The notes below the pieces were generated by a model. That model was not told the origin of the DNA. It saw only the letters and a list, made by a program, of their open reading frames with translations, and did not search any database. This document shows positions 24,950-31,529 of a stretch of DNA of 45,307 nucleotides, one piece after another. The number at the start of each line of letters is the position of its first letter. Within the stretch, counting starts at the first letter, position 1. A program made the translations under genes and the position numbers. The stretch is from a virus. The stretch spans positions 1 through 45,307 of the IMG/VR virus record IMGVR_UViG_3300046794_000441. One strand, written 5' to 3'.

Positions 24950-26887
24950 CTACCAGTCCATGGCGCCGCTCCAGGCGCCCGCGCCCTGCTGCTGCAAGGC
25001 AAAGTCAATGTCGACGACCATCTGTCCGGCCTGGTCGCGCTCCGAGGAGAACTCGGAGGTCTGCATGTGCCAGCCGCTGAAGTCGGATGTCATCAGCTCC
25101 CGGGCGCGGATCTCCGCGAACCAGAAGGCCATGACCGTGTCGGTCAGGCCCTTGGTCTCGGGGAACCACGAGCAGAGCTGCTCGATGAAGGCGCGGATGC
25201 CCTCGCTCTGCGACTGCGACGGCAGATGGATCATGTTCTGGCCGGACTCCCAGCCGGAGAACAAGGTGGCCATCGAGGCCACGCCGAAGTCGGCGTCCCA
25301 CTTGTTCGTGTTCGTGTGGTGCGGGCTGATCAGGCAACCGCGGGCGGCGAGGAAGGACTTGATCAGCTGGTCCTGCACGATGGACGCCTGGTAGGCGTTC
25401 TTCTCCACCCGCCACTCCGAGATGCTGTAGCGCTCGGTCAGGCGCTCCATCTCGGCGCGCATCTCGTGCGGCGGCATGCCGCGCTTGTTGACAACGTCCA
25501 GAACCCACCGCACACCGGTGCGGCGGTCCACGCCCACCACCACCATGGCCGTGCAGCCCGCGGCGGCCGGGTCCAGCCCGGCCACGACTGTGAGGCCGTC
25601 CATGCCGTGGCGCCGGTGCTGCGCCTGCCCGTCGAACATCCGGCCCGGGTAACGGGCCCGGTCGATGCAGCCCTGCACGTCGGCCTGCTTGAAGATCGCG
25701 TCATCCGCGACCTGGTCCTGCATGTAGACCATCGACCAGTTGCGCGGCGTCATCTTGCGCCGCTTCCTGGCCAGGGCCTCTCCGTGCCACATCGGCCAGA
25801 GGCCGTCCTTCGGCCAGCCCTGGTCCTGGGCCGTCTTGCGGGCCTGCACGGTGACGGGCGGCCGGTTGGTGACCGGCCAGAGCGTCTCCCAGTCCGCGGC
25901 CTTGTCAGCGAAGTTCAGGACCGCCGGCTGGGTCAGGTACGTCCAGGGGGACGAACCCTCGCTGTAGTACTGCGGCTTCAGGATCTCCGAGTAGAGGTCC
26001 ACGGTGTTCATGCGCGTACCGATAAGCAGCATCCGCCCGCCGACGTCGGCGACGCGGGAACCCACGATGTTCTGGATCCAGTTGATCTGGTTCTCGAACT
26101 GCTGGTGGTTCGTGTTGTCCACGCAGTCGTCCATGATGACCAGGTCGGTACGCGTGCCGTAGATCTGGCCGCCGATGCCGACGGCTTCGACGGTGTACTC
26201 CTTCTCGCCGGAGTCGGCTCCGGCCACACGGATCTGCGTGCTCGACCAGGTGGACGCGCCCTCGGCGAAGCCGCCGGGCGGGCCGAAGGCCTGCTGGAGG
26301 TCCAAGTACGTCTCGGACTCGGCCAGGCGCTGCTTGATCGAGAAGAGGAACTTCGCGGCCATGGACTGCGTCTTGGACACGAGCAGGATGCGGATGTTCG
26401 GGTCCTGCACGATGCGCCACACCACGTAGTTCACGGTCAGCGTCGTGCTCTTCGCGTGCTCCGGCGGCGTGTTGACGACGATCTGGTCCTCGTCGCCGCG
26501 GATGTACCGCTGCGCCGGGTGGAGCCCGCGGGGCTCGCGGCCCTCCAGCAGGTCGTACCACTGCAAGTGGTGCGTGAAGAGCCTGGTCCCCAGGTACCGG
26601 TCACAGAACTCCGGGAAGTCCGGGACTTCGAGCTTGGCGCCCTTGGACTTCTCGACGTTGCTCTGCAACGCCCGGTCGATCAGGTCCCGGAAGTCGGGGT
26701 CCCGCTTGCGGTAGTAGTCGTACGTCGAGCGGACGATGCCGGCCTGCCGGCAGCCCTCCTCGATCGTGTGCCCCATGCGCACGGTCGCCAGGATGATGTT
26801 GCGGCGGTCCTTGGAGGACGCCTGCGAGATGCGGCGGTCGCGGGGCTTGGCCAGCGACCCGTCCTTGTCGACCCGAAGCCGCGCCAT
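24950..26887 (-). CDS. Terminase, large subunit, with N-terminal HTH
   Basis: A 645-residue packaging motor. Residues 30-75 (LATVRMGHTIEEGCRQAGIVRSTYDYYRKRDPDF) look like a helix-turn-helix of the small-terminase type fused to the motor. The ATPase has NTPPEHAKSTTL as Walker A (about 139-149), TDLVIMDDC as Walker B (about 247-254) and LLIGTRM as the coupling motif (about 287-293). The nuclease has Asp439 (VAGLDPA), Glu496 (RVEKNAYQ) and Asp583 (GLTDTVMAFW). It packages DNA into the head through the portal. No separate small terminase was recognised. The ATG follows GGAGGTGGC. Confidence 0.93.
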   Translation of the reverse strand: MARLRVDKDGSLAKPRDRRISQASSKDRRNIILATVRMGHTIEEGCRQAGIVRSTYDYYRKRDPDFRDLIDRALQSNVEKSKGAKLEVPDFPEFCDRYLGTRLFTHHLQWYDLLEGREPRGLHPAQRYIRGDEDQIVVNTPPEHAKSTTLTVNYVVWRIVQDPNIRILLVSKTQSMAAKFLFSIKQRLAESETYLDLQQAFGPPGGFAEGASTWSSTQIRVAGADSGEKEYTVEAVGIGGQIYGTRTDLVIMDDCVDNTNHQQFENQINWIQNIVGSRVADVGGRMLLIGTRMNTVDLYSEILKPQYYSEGSSPWTYLTQPAVLNFADKAADWETLWPVTNRPPVTVQARKTAQDQGWPKDGLWPMWHGEALARKRRKMTPRNWSMVYMQDQVADDAIFKQADVQGCIDRARYPGRMFDGQAQHRRHGMDGLTVVAGLDPAAAGCTAMVVVGVDRRTGVRWVLDVVNKRGMPPHEMRAEMERLTERYSISEWRVEKNAYQASIVQDQLIKSFLAARGCLISPHHTNTNKWDADFGVASMATLFSGWESGQNMIHLPSQSQSEGIRAFIEQLCSWFPETKGLTDTVMAFWFAEIRARELMTSDFSGWHMQTSEFSSERDQAGQMVVDIDFALQQQGAGAWSGAMDW

Positions 26888-26940
26888 GCCACCTCCGCCC
26901 GCCCAGGGCCCCCTGGGGGCCAGCCAGCGGGTGAGGGTAA

Positions 26941-26972
26941 GCGTGCTAGCACATTTCCGCTAGTGGTCGCTA
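26941..26972 (-). promoter_or_regulatory. Paired-CTAG late promoter/operator element (terminase block)
   Basis: GCGTGCTAG, ten bases with a TTT core, then CTAGTGG; the CTAGs are at 26946 and 26960, 14 bp apart as in the copy at 11007. The left half GTGCTAGCAC is a perfect palindrome. It lies 54-85 bases upstream of the terminase start. On the minus strand TTGCGA, 16 bases and TAGCGA precede it and could be a weak promoter. Confidence 0.5.
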
Positions 26973-27025
26973 TTGCTGACGGAATGTCTCGCAAGGGGCG
27001 CCGACTTTCGCCGGAGGCGAATCAC

Positions 27026-27304
27026 TCAGACGATCTTCCGAATGCCGCGGGTGTGTCCCTGCTTACGGCCCCCGGTGTACCGGCGGGACGTGCCCGAAGA
27101 GGGCGATCCGCCACGCCTCCATTCACTTGGCCTCTGGCCTGCGAATTCAACCCCCTCCAGGATCCTGGTCTTCGCCCTGCCGTCCGCTGAAGCGGCCTGT
27201 GCGCATTCCTGATGAGCCCAATACGCCTCATGGCGGCCCAGGTCCTCCCCGACGGAGATCGGGCGGCAGCAGACCGGGCAGCGGCCCGGGTAGCGGGCCT
27301 TCAC
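27026..27304 (-). CDS. Small zinc-ribbon protein
   Basis: A 92-residue protein opening MKARYPGRCPVCCRPISVGEDLGRHEAYWAHQECA, a pattern common in actinobacterial and phage small zinc proteins: CPVC, then a His and Cys, bind one zinc. The rest is basic and Gly/Arg/Ser-rich and probably disordered. The GTG start overlaps the stop of the ribbon-helix-helix gene (GTGA), so the two form a small minus-strand operon at the divergence point, upstream of the terminase. Its function is unknown; nucleic-acid binding is plausible. Confidence 0.68.
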   Translation of the reverse strand: MKARYPGRCPVCCRPISVGEDLGRHEAYWAHQECAQAASADGRAKTRILEGVEFAGQRPSEWRRGGSPSSGTSRRYTGGRKQGHTRGIRKIV

Positions 27305-27483
27305 AGCTCCCGCTCCAAGAAGCCGCTGCGGTCCCGGTCGATCAGGTACTTGATGTACTCCGACATGGACATACCTCGCCTGGCGGCCTGTTCGCGCAGC
27401 AGCTGGCGCTGCTGGGCGTACATGTAGACCGTCAGCTTGATCAGGGGTTCGGGTCCCTCCAGGGACCTCACGACTGTTGCCAC
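27301..27483 (-). CDS. Ribbon-helix-helix DNA-binding regulator
   Basis: A 60-residue protein: IKLTVYMYAQQRQLLREQAARRGMSMSEYIKYLIDRD fits the Arc/CopG beta strand, helix, turn and helix, with the typical MSMSEYIKYLI second helix. It would act as a dimeric repressor. It is the first gene of the minus-strand arm and directly faces the divergence region, so it is well placed to control the late arm or itself. GTG 27483 lacks a good Shine-Dalgarno sequence, so the message may be leaderless or start at a GTG four codons later. Confidence 0.7.
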   Translation of the reverse strand: MATVVRSLEGPEPLIKLTVYMYAQQRQLLREQAARRGMSMSEYIKYLIDRDRSGFLEREL

Positions 27484-27494
27484 GGCGGAGGAAG

Positions 27495-27510
27495 GTACAA
27501 CCGGTTCAAC
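27495..27510. promoter_or_regulatory. Possible operator for the ribbon-helix-helix regulator
   Basis: An imperfect palindrome, GTACAACC / GGTTCAAC, centred on the perfect 8-bp AACCGGTT, lies 12 bases upstream of the regulator's start. A further CAACCG follows at once. Ribbon-helix-helix proteins usually bind such paired short repeats at their own promoter; the assignment is inferred. Confidence 0.35.
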
Positions 27511-27584
27511 CGTTTCGCTACCTGACGGGGTGTCAGAGTGGTGGCGGAAGCGGCTTGCTACCCGTATGTTGAATGAGCACAGCT

Positions 27585-28360
27585 GCGCCGACTATCCCCT
27601 CAAGTCGGCGCCCCACGCAGAGCAAAGGCCCGGCCCTCCGCCGGGCCTTAAGCATTCCCGAGCCGCCTGAGAGCGGCTCCGCATTGGGGGGTTGCACGCA
27701 GAGTGCTGGTTGGAGACCAGCACTCGGGGGCAGCGTCGGCTTTAACACCGGGGGGTCATACCCGGTGGAAAGCCGCAGGTCAGACACGGTCGAGGCCCAA
27801 GACAGGGCCTCCGCTGCCCCCGAGCTGGCGAGGGGGACCATCGCTCCGCACCACAGTGCGGAGCTCGGTCGCAGCATGCATGAGTGTGCTCGGTCACGAG
27901 CACACAGCATGAGGACACAGCGGTGCACCACTCCGTGGTGCACACCATGGGTGAGCGTGCTGACGCACGCTCACAGCTGTGCATGCACGGCCCTGATGGC
28001 CGTGCATGGTGTGCCCACCACAGTGGGCACTGCTGTGCGTACGGGTGGAGGCTTCGCCTCCCCCTGCACCACACCGTCCGCTCTACCGACAGCCCCCTCC
28101 GGGGGCGTACGTCGGAAGGGGGGAGCATGAGGCCTGTTGGCCTCCCCTCGCCGGCCTGAAGGCCGGCTGCTGCGCGCCTGACGGCGCGCTGCTGTGTCCG
28201 CGCGATGGTGATCCGTTCGGCCGGAGGCCGACCGGTCACCTGCGCTCCGGCCCCACGCACGCCAGTGCGTTGCGCTGGAGCACCAAAAGCGCGCAGCTCT
28301 CGTCACCGTGGCCTGAACGAGCCTTGACATGCGCACGTCCCGCCACACCCTGTGTGTGGC
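27585..28360. other. Array of about twenty adjacent hairpins, non-coding
   Basis: This stretch has no convincing gene and is packed with inverted repeats, usually with 3-6-base loops and few bases between them. Clear examples (start-end, stem): 27585-27611 (9 bp), 27625-27649 (10), 27660-27679 (7), 27701-27725 (10), 27737-27775 (7+7), 27792-27811 (7), 27843-27864 (9), 27884-27905 (9), 27923-27943 (9), 27951-27974 (10), 27982-28008 (11), 28011-28030 (8), 28047-28061 (6), 28086-28115 (5+6), 28129-28144 (6), 28150-28167 (7), 28172-28189 (7), 28207-28240 (14 with gaps), 28244-28281, 28342-28360 (7). Stem sequences differ, so this is not a copied repeat. It could be a structured RNA, an origin or a packaging site. 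The 27625 hairpin is followed by TTT on the minus strand and might terminate. Confidence 0.75.
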
Positions 28361-28951
28361 CCCTGTACCTGCTGTGACGTGCATATATCCATGTGCACAC
28401 CATGGGTGCGCCGGCGCTGCGCCCGAATCTTCACAAGTCGACCTGATGGGGAACGAGCACTCCGGAACCGGGATCGTGCTCAGTCATGAGCGCGTGAACG
28501 ATTACATGCCTCTTAGGCAACAACCCTCATTCGTGCAGGTCATGGAGCATCTCGGAAAGATCTTGAAGAATCTTCGGTGAACCTATTGACCGCGAACGCG
28601 ATCAGGGCGCAGTGTTGCACCACTCACCGAGGACGACGCGAAAGCGGAGGAAACGGGAGTAACCCCGGAGGATCGCTCACCTGGTGTTCACCAGACGTTC
28701 GACGCCTTCGAACAGCACGACAGCACGACAGCCCAAGGGCATCCGTCACTCGGTATCCACTGAGTTTCCGGACAGCTCGGCTGGTTGGAGCAGGGCCCCG
28801 TTGGAGGCGGCAGTCGCCGATGACCTCACGGGCAGGGCGCCAGGACATGGCGCAGGGCATCAGGCTCGGGACCACCCGAGACAGGCCCTGTGGGCACAGG
28901 TGGCGCTTAGACAAGACGATGACGGGCCGTATAGCCCGTCACTCGTCGAGT
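28361..28951 (+). other. Leader region without a supported gene
   Basis: About 590 bases between the hairpin array and the first accessory gene. It contains smaller hairpins (GAGCAC/GTGCTC near 28460, TGCCT/AGGCA near 28508, and TGACGGGC/GCCCGTCA at 28920-28941). Two weak open frames exist on the plus strand (44 codons from ATG 28446 and 93 codons from GTG 28684), but neither has a good start signal, and third-position GC is about 70% or below, which seems low for this genome. I see no certain promoter. Confidence 0.5.
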
Positions 28952-29021
28952 CGGCACGGAAGTGATGAGCCCTGCCGGCTCGATGAGTCCGCATCACATG
29001 ACAGTGGAGAGGCTGATCATG
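28952..29021 (+). promoter_or_regulatory. Two-hairpin translation leader, copy 1
   Basis: Hairpin A (28952-28977) has arms CGGCACGG / CCCTGCCG around the loop AAGTGATGAG. Hairpin B (28997-29021) has arms CATGACAG / CTG-A-TCATG around TGGAGAGG, so the Shine-Dalgarno sequence is in the loop and the start codon ATG is in the stem. The same two loops recur in copies 2 and 3 with different stems, which suggests a selected RNA fold controlling translation. Confidence 0.6.
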
Positions 29022-29255
29022 AACACACGCAGCAACGACTACCCCACGGGCAACGCGAACGGCATGTCGTTCATCAGCAACCGGTGGGTGTTCACCGGTG
29101 CGGAGGGATACCGCGTCAAGCAGGACCCTGACGACGCGCACCTGTTCATGGTGGTGCGCTACAGCGCAGCCGCGGAGACGCCGTTCTACGGCGGTCGCGG
29201 CCTGGCGGAGGACGCGGCGCACGAAATGGCCTGGAGCCTCGCCGGTCCACGCTGA
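29019..29255 (+). CDS. Small hypothetical accessory protein
   Basis: A 78-residue protein opening MNTRSNDYPTGNANGMSFISNRWVF with an alpha-beta pattern (YRVKQDPDDAHLFMVVRYSAAAETPFYGGRG). No family is recognised. The ATG at 29019 is chosen because it follows GGAGAGG in the leader hairpin; in-frame ATGs upstream lie inside the leader. It is a single-gene unit, followed by its own terminator at 29274. Confidence 0.65.
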   Translation: MNTRSNDYPTGNANGMSFISNRWVFTGAEGYRVKQDPDDAHLFMVVRYSAAAETPFYGGRGLAEDAAHEMAWSLAGPR

Positions 29256-29273
29256 AGCCCTGTAAGAGCCATC

Positions 29274-29304
29274 GGGCGTACGGACTTGAGCCGTACGCCC
29301 TTTT
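29274..29304 (+). terminator. Intrinsic terminator
   Basis: A perfect 10-bp stem, GGGCGTACGG / CCGTACGCCC, with a 7-base loop is followed by TTTT. It ends the single-gene unit at 29019-29255 and precedes the second leader copy. Confidence 0.9.
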
Positions 29305-29320
29305 GGTTCCGCAGGAATCA

Positions 29321-29373
29321 CCCTCGGAAGTGATGAGCCGGGGGCCACGTGATCAATGGAGAGGTTGATCATG
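29321..29373 (+). promoter_or_regulatory. Two-hairpin translation leader, copy 2
   Basis: Hairpin A (29321-29344) has arms CCCTCGG / CCGGGGG (one G-T pair) around AAGTGATGAG. Hairpin B (29348-29373) has arms CGTGATCAA / TTGATCATG (one G-T pair) around TGGAGAGG, with the start ATG in the right arm. Stem sequences differ from copies 1 and 3 but pairing is kept, while both loops are identical. Confidence 0.6.
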
Positions 29374-29715
29374 AACACGAAGTGCGACACCATGCAGTGC
29401 GCAGCGACCGCCACCCACCGACTGTCCTGGGTGGACGAGTTCGAAGAGACCGTGAACGAGAAGGTGTGCGAGCCCTGCGGACAGGGCTACGTGACCCGCC
29501 CACGCCTCAAGGCGACGCTGGAACCGCTCGCCCCCACGCAGAGCGGCTACACCCCCTGCGCATGCCGTGACTGCATGGACACCACGGTGTCCCGCAACAC
29601 CAACAATCCGGAGCTGTGCGCGCTGTGCGACGACGCCGGATGCGTCGCCTGGGAGCAGGGCTCCCGGGCGGTCCTTGCGTGGGAGTGCCAACGCGACGAC
29701 GCGTACGGGGGCTGA
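29371..29715 (+). CDS. Cysteine-rich zinc-binding-like protein
   Basis: A 114-residue protein with CDTMQC near the start, CEPCGQG in the middle, CACRDCMD and CALCDDAGC toward the end, plus nearby His: several possible zinc sites. It opens MNTKCDTMQ, so its first bases match those of the 29019 gene within the leader repeat. I recognise no family. Translation is probably controlled by leader copy 2. It is followed by three tightly spaced small genes. Confidence 0.65.
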   Translation: MNTKCDTMQCAATATHRLSWVDEFEETVNEKVCEPCGQGYVTRPRLKATLEPLAPTQSGYTPCACRDCMDTTVSRNTNNPELCALCDDAGCVAWEQGSRAVLAWECQRDDAYGG

Positions 29716-29716
29716 C

Positions 29717-29863
29717 ATGGACCAGCGCGAGTACGAGGACATGATCGTTGCCCGTGCTGCCGATCTCTATCGGCAGTGGGAGGCCCGCCCTTGGCACGCA
29801 AAGCTCAGGGGCCGCGTACGGACCGCATGGCGGCGCTTCCGCGTCGCCCGGAAGGGGTGGTGA
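29717..29863 (+). CDS. Small basic hypothetical protein
   Basis: A 48-residue protein starting MDQREYEDMIVARAADLYRQWE and ending in a strongly basic helix (RGRVRTAWRRFRVARKGW). ATG 29717 lies one base after the previous stop with GGGGG seven bases upstream. The composition suggests RNA or DNA binding. Its stop overlaps the next GTG start. Confidence 0.6.
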   Translation: MDQREYEDMIVARAADLYRQWEARPWHAKLRGRVRTAWRRFRVARKGW

Positions 29864-30015
29864 GCGTGGTCGGTCTCACCCTGGGTGAGGAGAGGCGCCT
29901 CAAGAGGCTTGGCGCCCTCCTCCGCAAGGCTCAGCGCGAAGAGCGCATCGTTGATCAAGTGCGCATCGAGCGCGAGATCACGTCCATCCGCCACGCGGCT
30001 GGACTGACCGACTGA
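29860..30015 (+). CDS. Small helical charged protein
   Basis: A 51-residue protein from GTG 29860 (GTGA overlap with the previous stop; GGAAGGGG upstream). Nearly all of it (EERRLKRLGALLRKAQREERIVDQVRIEREITSIRHAAG) is a charged amphipathic helix that may form a coiled coil. No function is recognised. A terminator follows at 30033. Confidence 0.6.
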   Translation: MSVVGLTLGEERRLKRLGALLRKAQREERIVDQVRIEREITSIRHAAGLTD

Positions 30016-30032
30016 TCATCCGCCGCAGCATC

Positions 30033-30057
30033 GTGGGGCCGTCTCGCACGGCCCCAC
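30033..30057 (+). terminator. Terminator-like hairpin
   Basis: A perfect 10-bp stem, GTGGGGCCGT / ACGGCCCCAC, with a 5-base loop is followed by CCTTGCTCTT. It closes the 29371-30015 unit and precedes leader copy 3. The T-tract is weak. Confidence 0.7.
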
Positions 30058-30080
30058 CCTTGCTCTTACGGATGAGAGCA

Positions 30081-30136
30081 CGCACGGGAAGTGATGAGCC
30101 CGTGCGCCCCATGGTTGATGGAGAGGTCACACCATG
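30081..30136 (+). promoter_or_regulatory. Two-hairpin translation leader, copy 3
   Basis: Hairpin A (30081-30106) has perfect arms CGCACGGG / CCCGTGCG around AAGTGATGAG. Hairpin B (30110-30136) has arms CATGGT-TGA / TCA-C-ACCATG around TGGAGAGG, with the start ATG at the end of the stem. This is the best-paired copy of the family. Confidence 0.62.
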
Positions 30137-30496
30137 AAGATCGTCTACACCCGCGACGACCAGAGCACCCGTCAGCAGGCCCGAGACGCCTGGGAGGACG
30201 CGCAGCAGCGCGCCACGGCCGCGTTCACGTGGCCGATGGAGGAGCCGCGGAGCGTGGATCCGTCCGGAGATCCGCAGTACCCGTACAACCGCCCCTGGGA
30301 GCGCCTGGCCATGCGGGACGCGGACATGTACGAGCCACGACGTGTGGCGCTGTACAACTCCAAGCTGAACGCCCTGGACGACTACAACCCCGAGCGTCAT
30401 GAGCGGCTGTACCACCTGCCGAAGGGACAGCGACCGTTCCGCGACGGTGACGGTGCGATCTACAGCCTGGAGTACCTCAAGCGGACGGGGGCGTAA
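30134..30496 (+). CDS. Hypothetical accessory protein
   Basis: A 120-residue protein starting MKIVYTRDDQSTRQQARDAWEDAQQRA, helical at first and then rich in Pro, Tyr and Arg (DPQYPYNRPWERLAMRDADMYEPRRVALYNSKLNALDDYNPERHERLYHLPKG). No family is recognised. It is controlled by leader copy 3 and followed two bases later by the next gene. Confidence 0.65.
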   Translation: MKIVYTRDDQSTRQQARDAWEDAQQRATAAFTWPMEEPRSVDPSGDPQYPYNRPWERLAMRDADMYEPRRVALYNSKLNALDDYNPERHERLYHLPKGQRPFRDGDGAIYSLEYLKRTGA

Positions 30497-30498
30497 TC

Positions 30499-30738
30499 AT
30501 GTTCGGCAGTCCCGAAGAGCATGCAGCCAACCCACCTTCCAGCTGGAAGGTGGGCAAGGCCGGCCCGCGCTTGTGGCACCTGACCATGAAGGACGGTTCA
30601 GTCCTGACGAGCATGGGCACGAAGCGCGCGGCTGAGAGTGGACGCGAAGAGGGATTCTTCGTGGACCTCTACGAGAAGGAAGGTCGCTGGTTCCGCGGCG
30701 AGCCGGTTTCCGGCTGGAAGCCGTACCAGCGCGCCTGA
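30499..30738 (+). CDS. Hypothetical protein with an internal palindrome
   Basis: A 79-residue protein with beta-rich character (KAGPRLWHLTMKDGSVLTSMGTKRAAESG, EEGFFVDLYEKEGRWFRGEPVSGWKP). A perfect 24-bp palindrome lies inside the coding sequence at 30531-30554, where it encodes ProSerSerTrpLysVal. The ATG has only GGGGG ten bases upstream. No function is recognised; a strongly structured region follows the stop. Confidence 0.6.
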   Translation: MFGSPEEHAANPPSSWKVGKAGPRLWHLTMKDGSVLTSMGTKRAAESGREEGFFVDLYEKEGRWFRGEPVSGWKPYQRA

Positions 30739-30748
30739 CCCACAGACC

Positions 30749-30934
30749 CCCGGCACCCCCCCCGCCGGGATGAGAGGTTCCTGCCCCGCCCCCTCCCCTA
30801 GGGGGCAGGGACCTCGCCCCAAGTCCGTGCGAGCGGAAGTCTGCATGCCTGCCACCTCTCCGGTGGGCATGCAGGCCTCGGTCCGCACGGGCCACACCAA
30901 CCGCCATGAACCTACGGAGAGGTAGAGCAATGGC
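30749..30934 (+). promoter_or_regulatory. Structured leader with multiple hairpins
   Basis: Four structures lie in 186 bases. 30749-30769 is a 6-bp stem after a C-run. 30774-30815 is a 14-bp stem with one wobble pair. 30825-30890 has an outer 7-bp stem (CCGTGCG/CGCACGG) enclosing a coaxial hairpin, CTGCATGC/GCATGCAG plus CCACC/GGTGG. 30903-30934 places CGGAGAGG in a loop closed by CTA/TAG and GCCAT/ATGGC, with the start ATG of the next gene in the stem. The last is a relative of hairpin B. Confidence 0.5.
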
Positions 30935-31529
30935 AGAGCAGGAGACCCGGCAGGTACTGCCGGAAGTCCAGGCGTACATCACCGCCCGTAACGCGGCGGG
31001 CGAGGCGCAGCGTGTCGCAGCTGCGGCGCTGGAAGAGAAGCACGAGCGCGCCTACCAGGGTTACGGGGACGAGTACTACACCCCAGAAAAGAAGGAGCAG
31101 CGCGCGGAGCACAGCCGCGAGCGGGAGGCGACGTACGTCGCCCTCCAGGTCGCGACCAACGAGGCATGGAACACGCTCGGACAGTCCTCGGACCCGCTGA
31201 TCCGCTTCATCGCGGAACAGTGCAAGGACTACCAGGACTACGCCGTCAAGGTGCTGAGCATCCTCCCCGCCTCCGTGGACGAGATGGACGCGCTGGCCGA
31301 GGAGTACGACTGGTGCCACATCTGGACACGCTTCCGTGACCAGGCCATCGAGGCCGGCGTGATGCCCGGCGTCAAGCCCCTCAGTGAGGCGTACACGGCC
31401 GTGCTGGACCGGATCAACGAAGAGTCCTGCTGCGCCCTGAACGGGGGCGCCCGGCGCCGTATCGGCGCCCTCCTGGACGCCCTGGTGGCCGAGGTCAAGG
31501 CCGAGACCGCCCCGGCGGTCACCGCATGA
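30930..31529 (+). CDS. Helical hypothetical protein
   Basis: A 199-residue acidic, mainly helical protein (AEQETRQVLPEVQAYITARNAAGEAQRVAAAALEEKHERAYQ, then EKKEQRAEHSREREATYVALQVATNEAWNTLGQ). No domain is recognised. ATG 30930 is chosen over an in-frame ATG 24 bases upstream because GGAGAGG sits eight bases before it. Its stop overlaps the next start by four bases. Confidence 0.65.
   Translation: MAEQETRQVLPEVQAYITARNAAGEAQRVAAAALEEKHERAYQGYGDEYYTPEKKEQRAEHSREREATYVALQVATNEAWNTLGQSSDPLIRFIAEQCKDYQDYAVKVLSILPASVDEMDALAEEYDWCHIWTRFRDQAIEAGVMPGVKPLSEAYTAVLDRINEESCCALNGGARRRIGALLDALVAEVKAETAPAVTA

Noticed and set aside
27585-28360. CRISPR array or tandem repeat
   Set aside because: Stems and spacers all differ in sequence and length; there is no constant repeat unit.
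27585-28360. Streptomyces-type telomere
   Set aside because: The palindromes are similarly packed, but the site is internal on a molecule that closes as a circle, and no terminal-protein gene was recognised.
27533-28384. Several overlapping open frames across the hairpin array
   Set aside because: They exist on both strands because GC-rich palindromes lack stops; none has a Shine-Dalgarno sequence, a domain or one-strand codon bias.
28684-28965. Open frame of 93 codons before the first accessory gene
   Set aside because: Poor start signal, third-position GC that seems low for this genome, and no recognisable pattern; kept only as a note in the leader region.
28958-30100. Hammerhead ribozyme or C/D-box k-turn because of GTGATGA
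   Set aside because: The loop lacks the partner sequences (GAAA with the cleavage triplet, or a CUGA box) needed for either.
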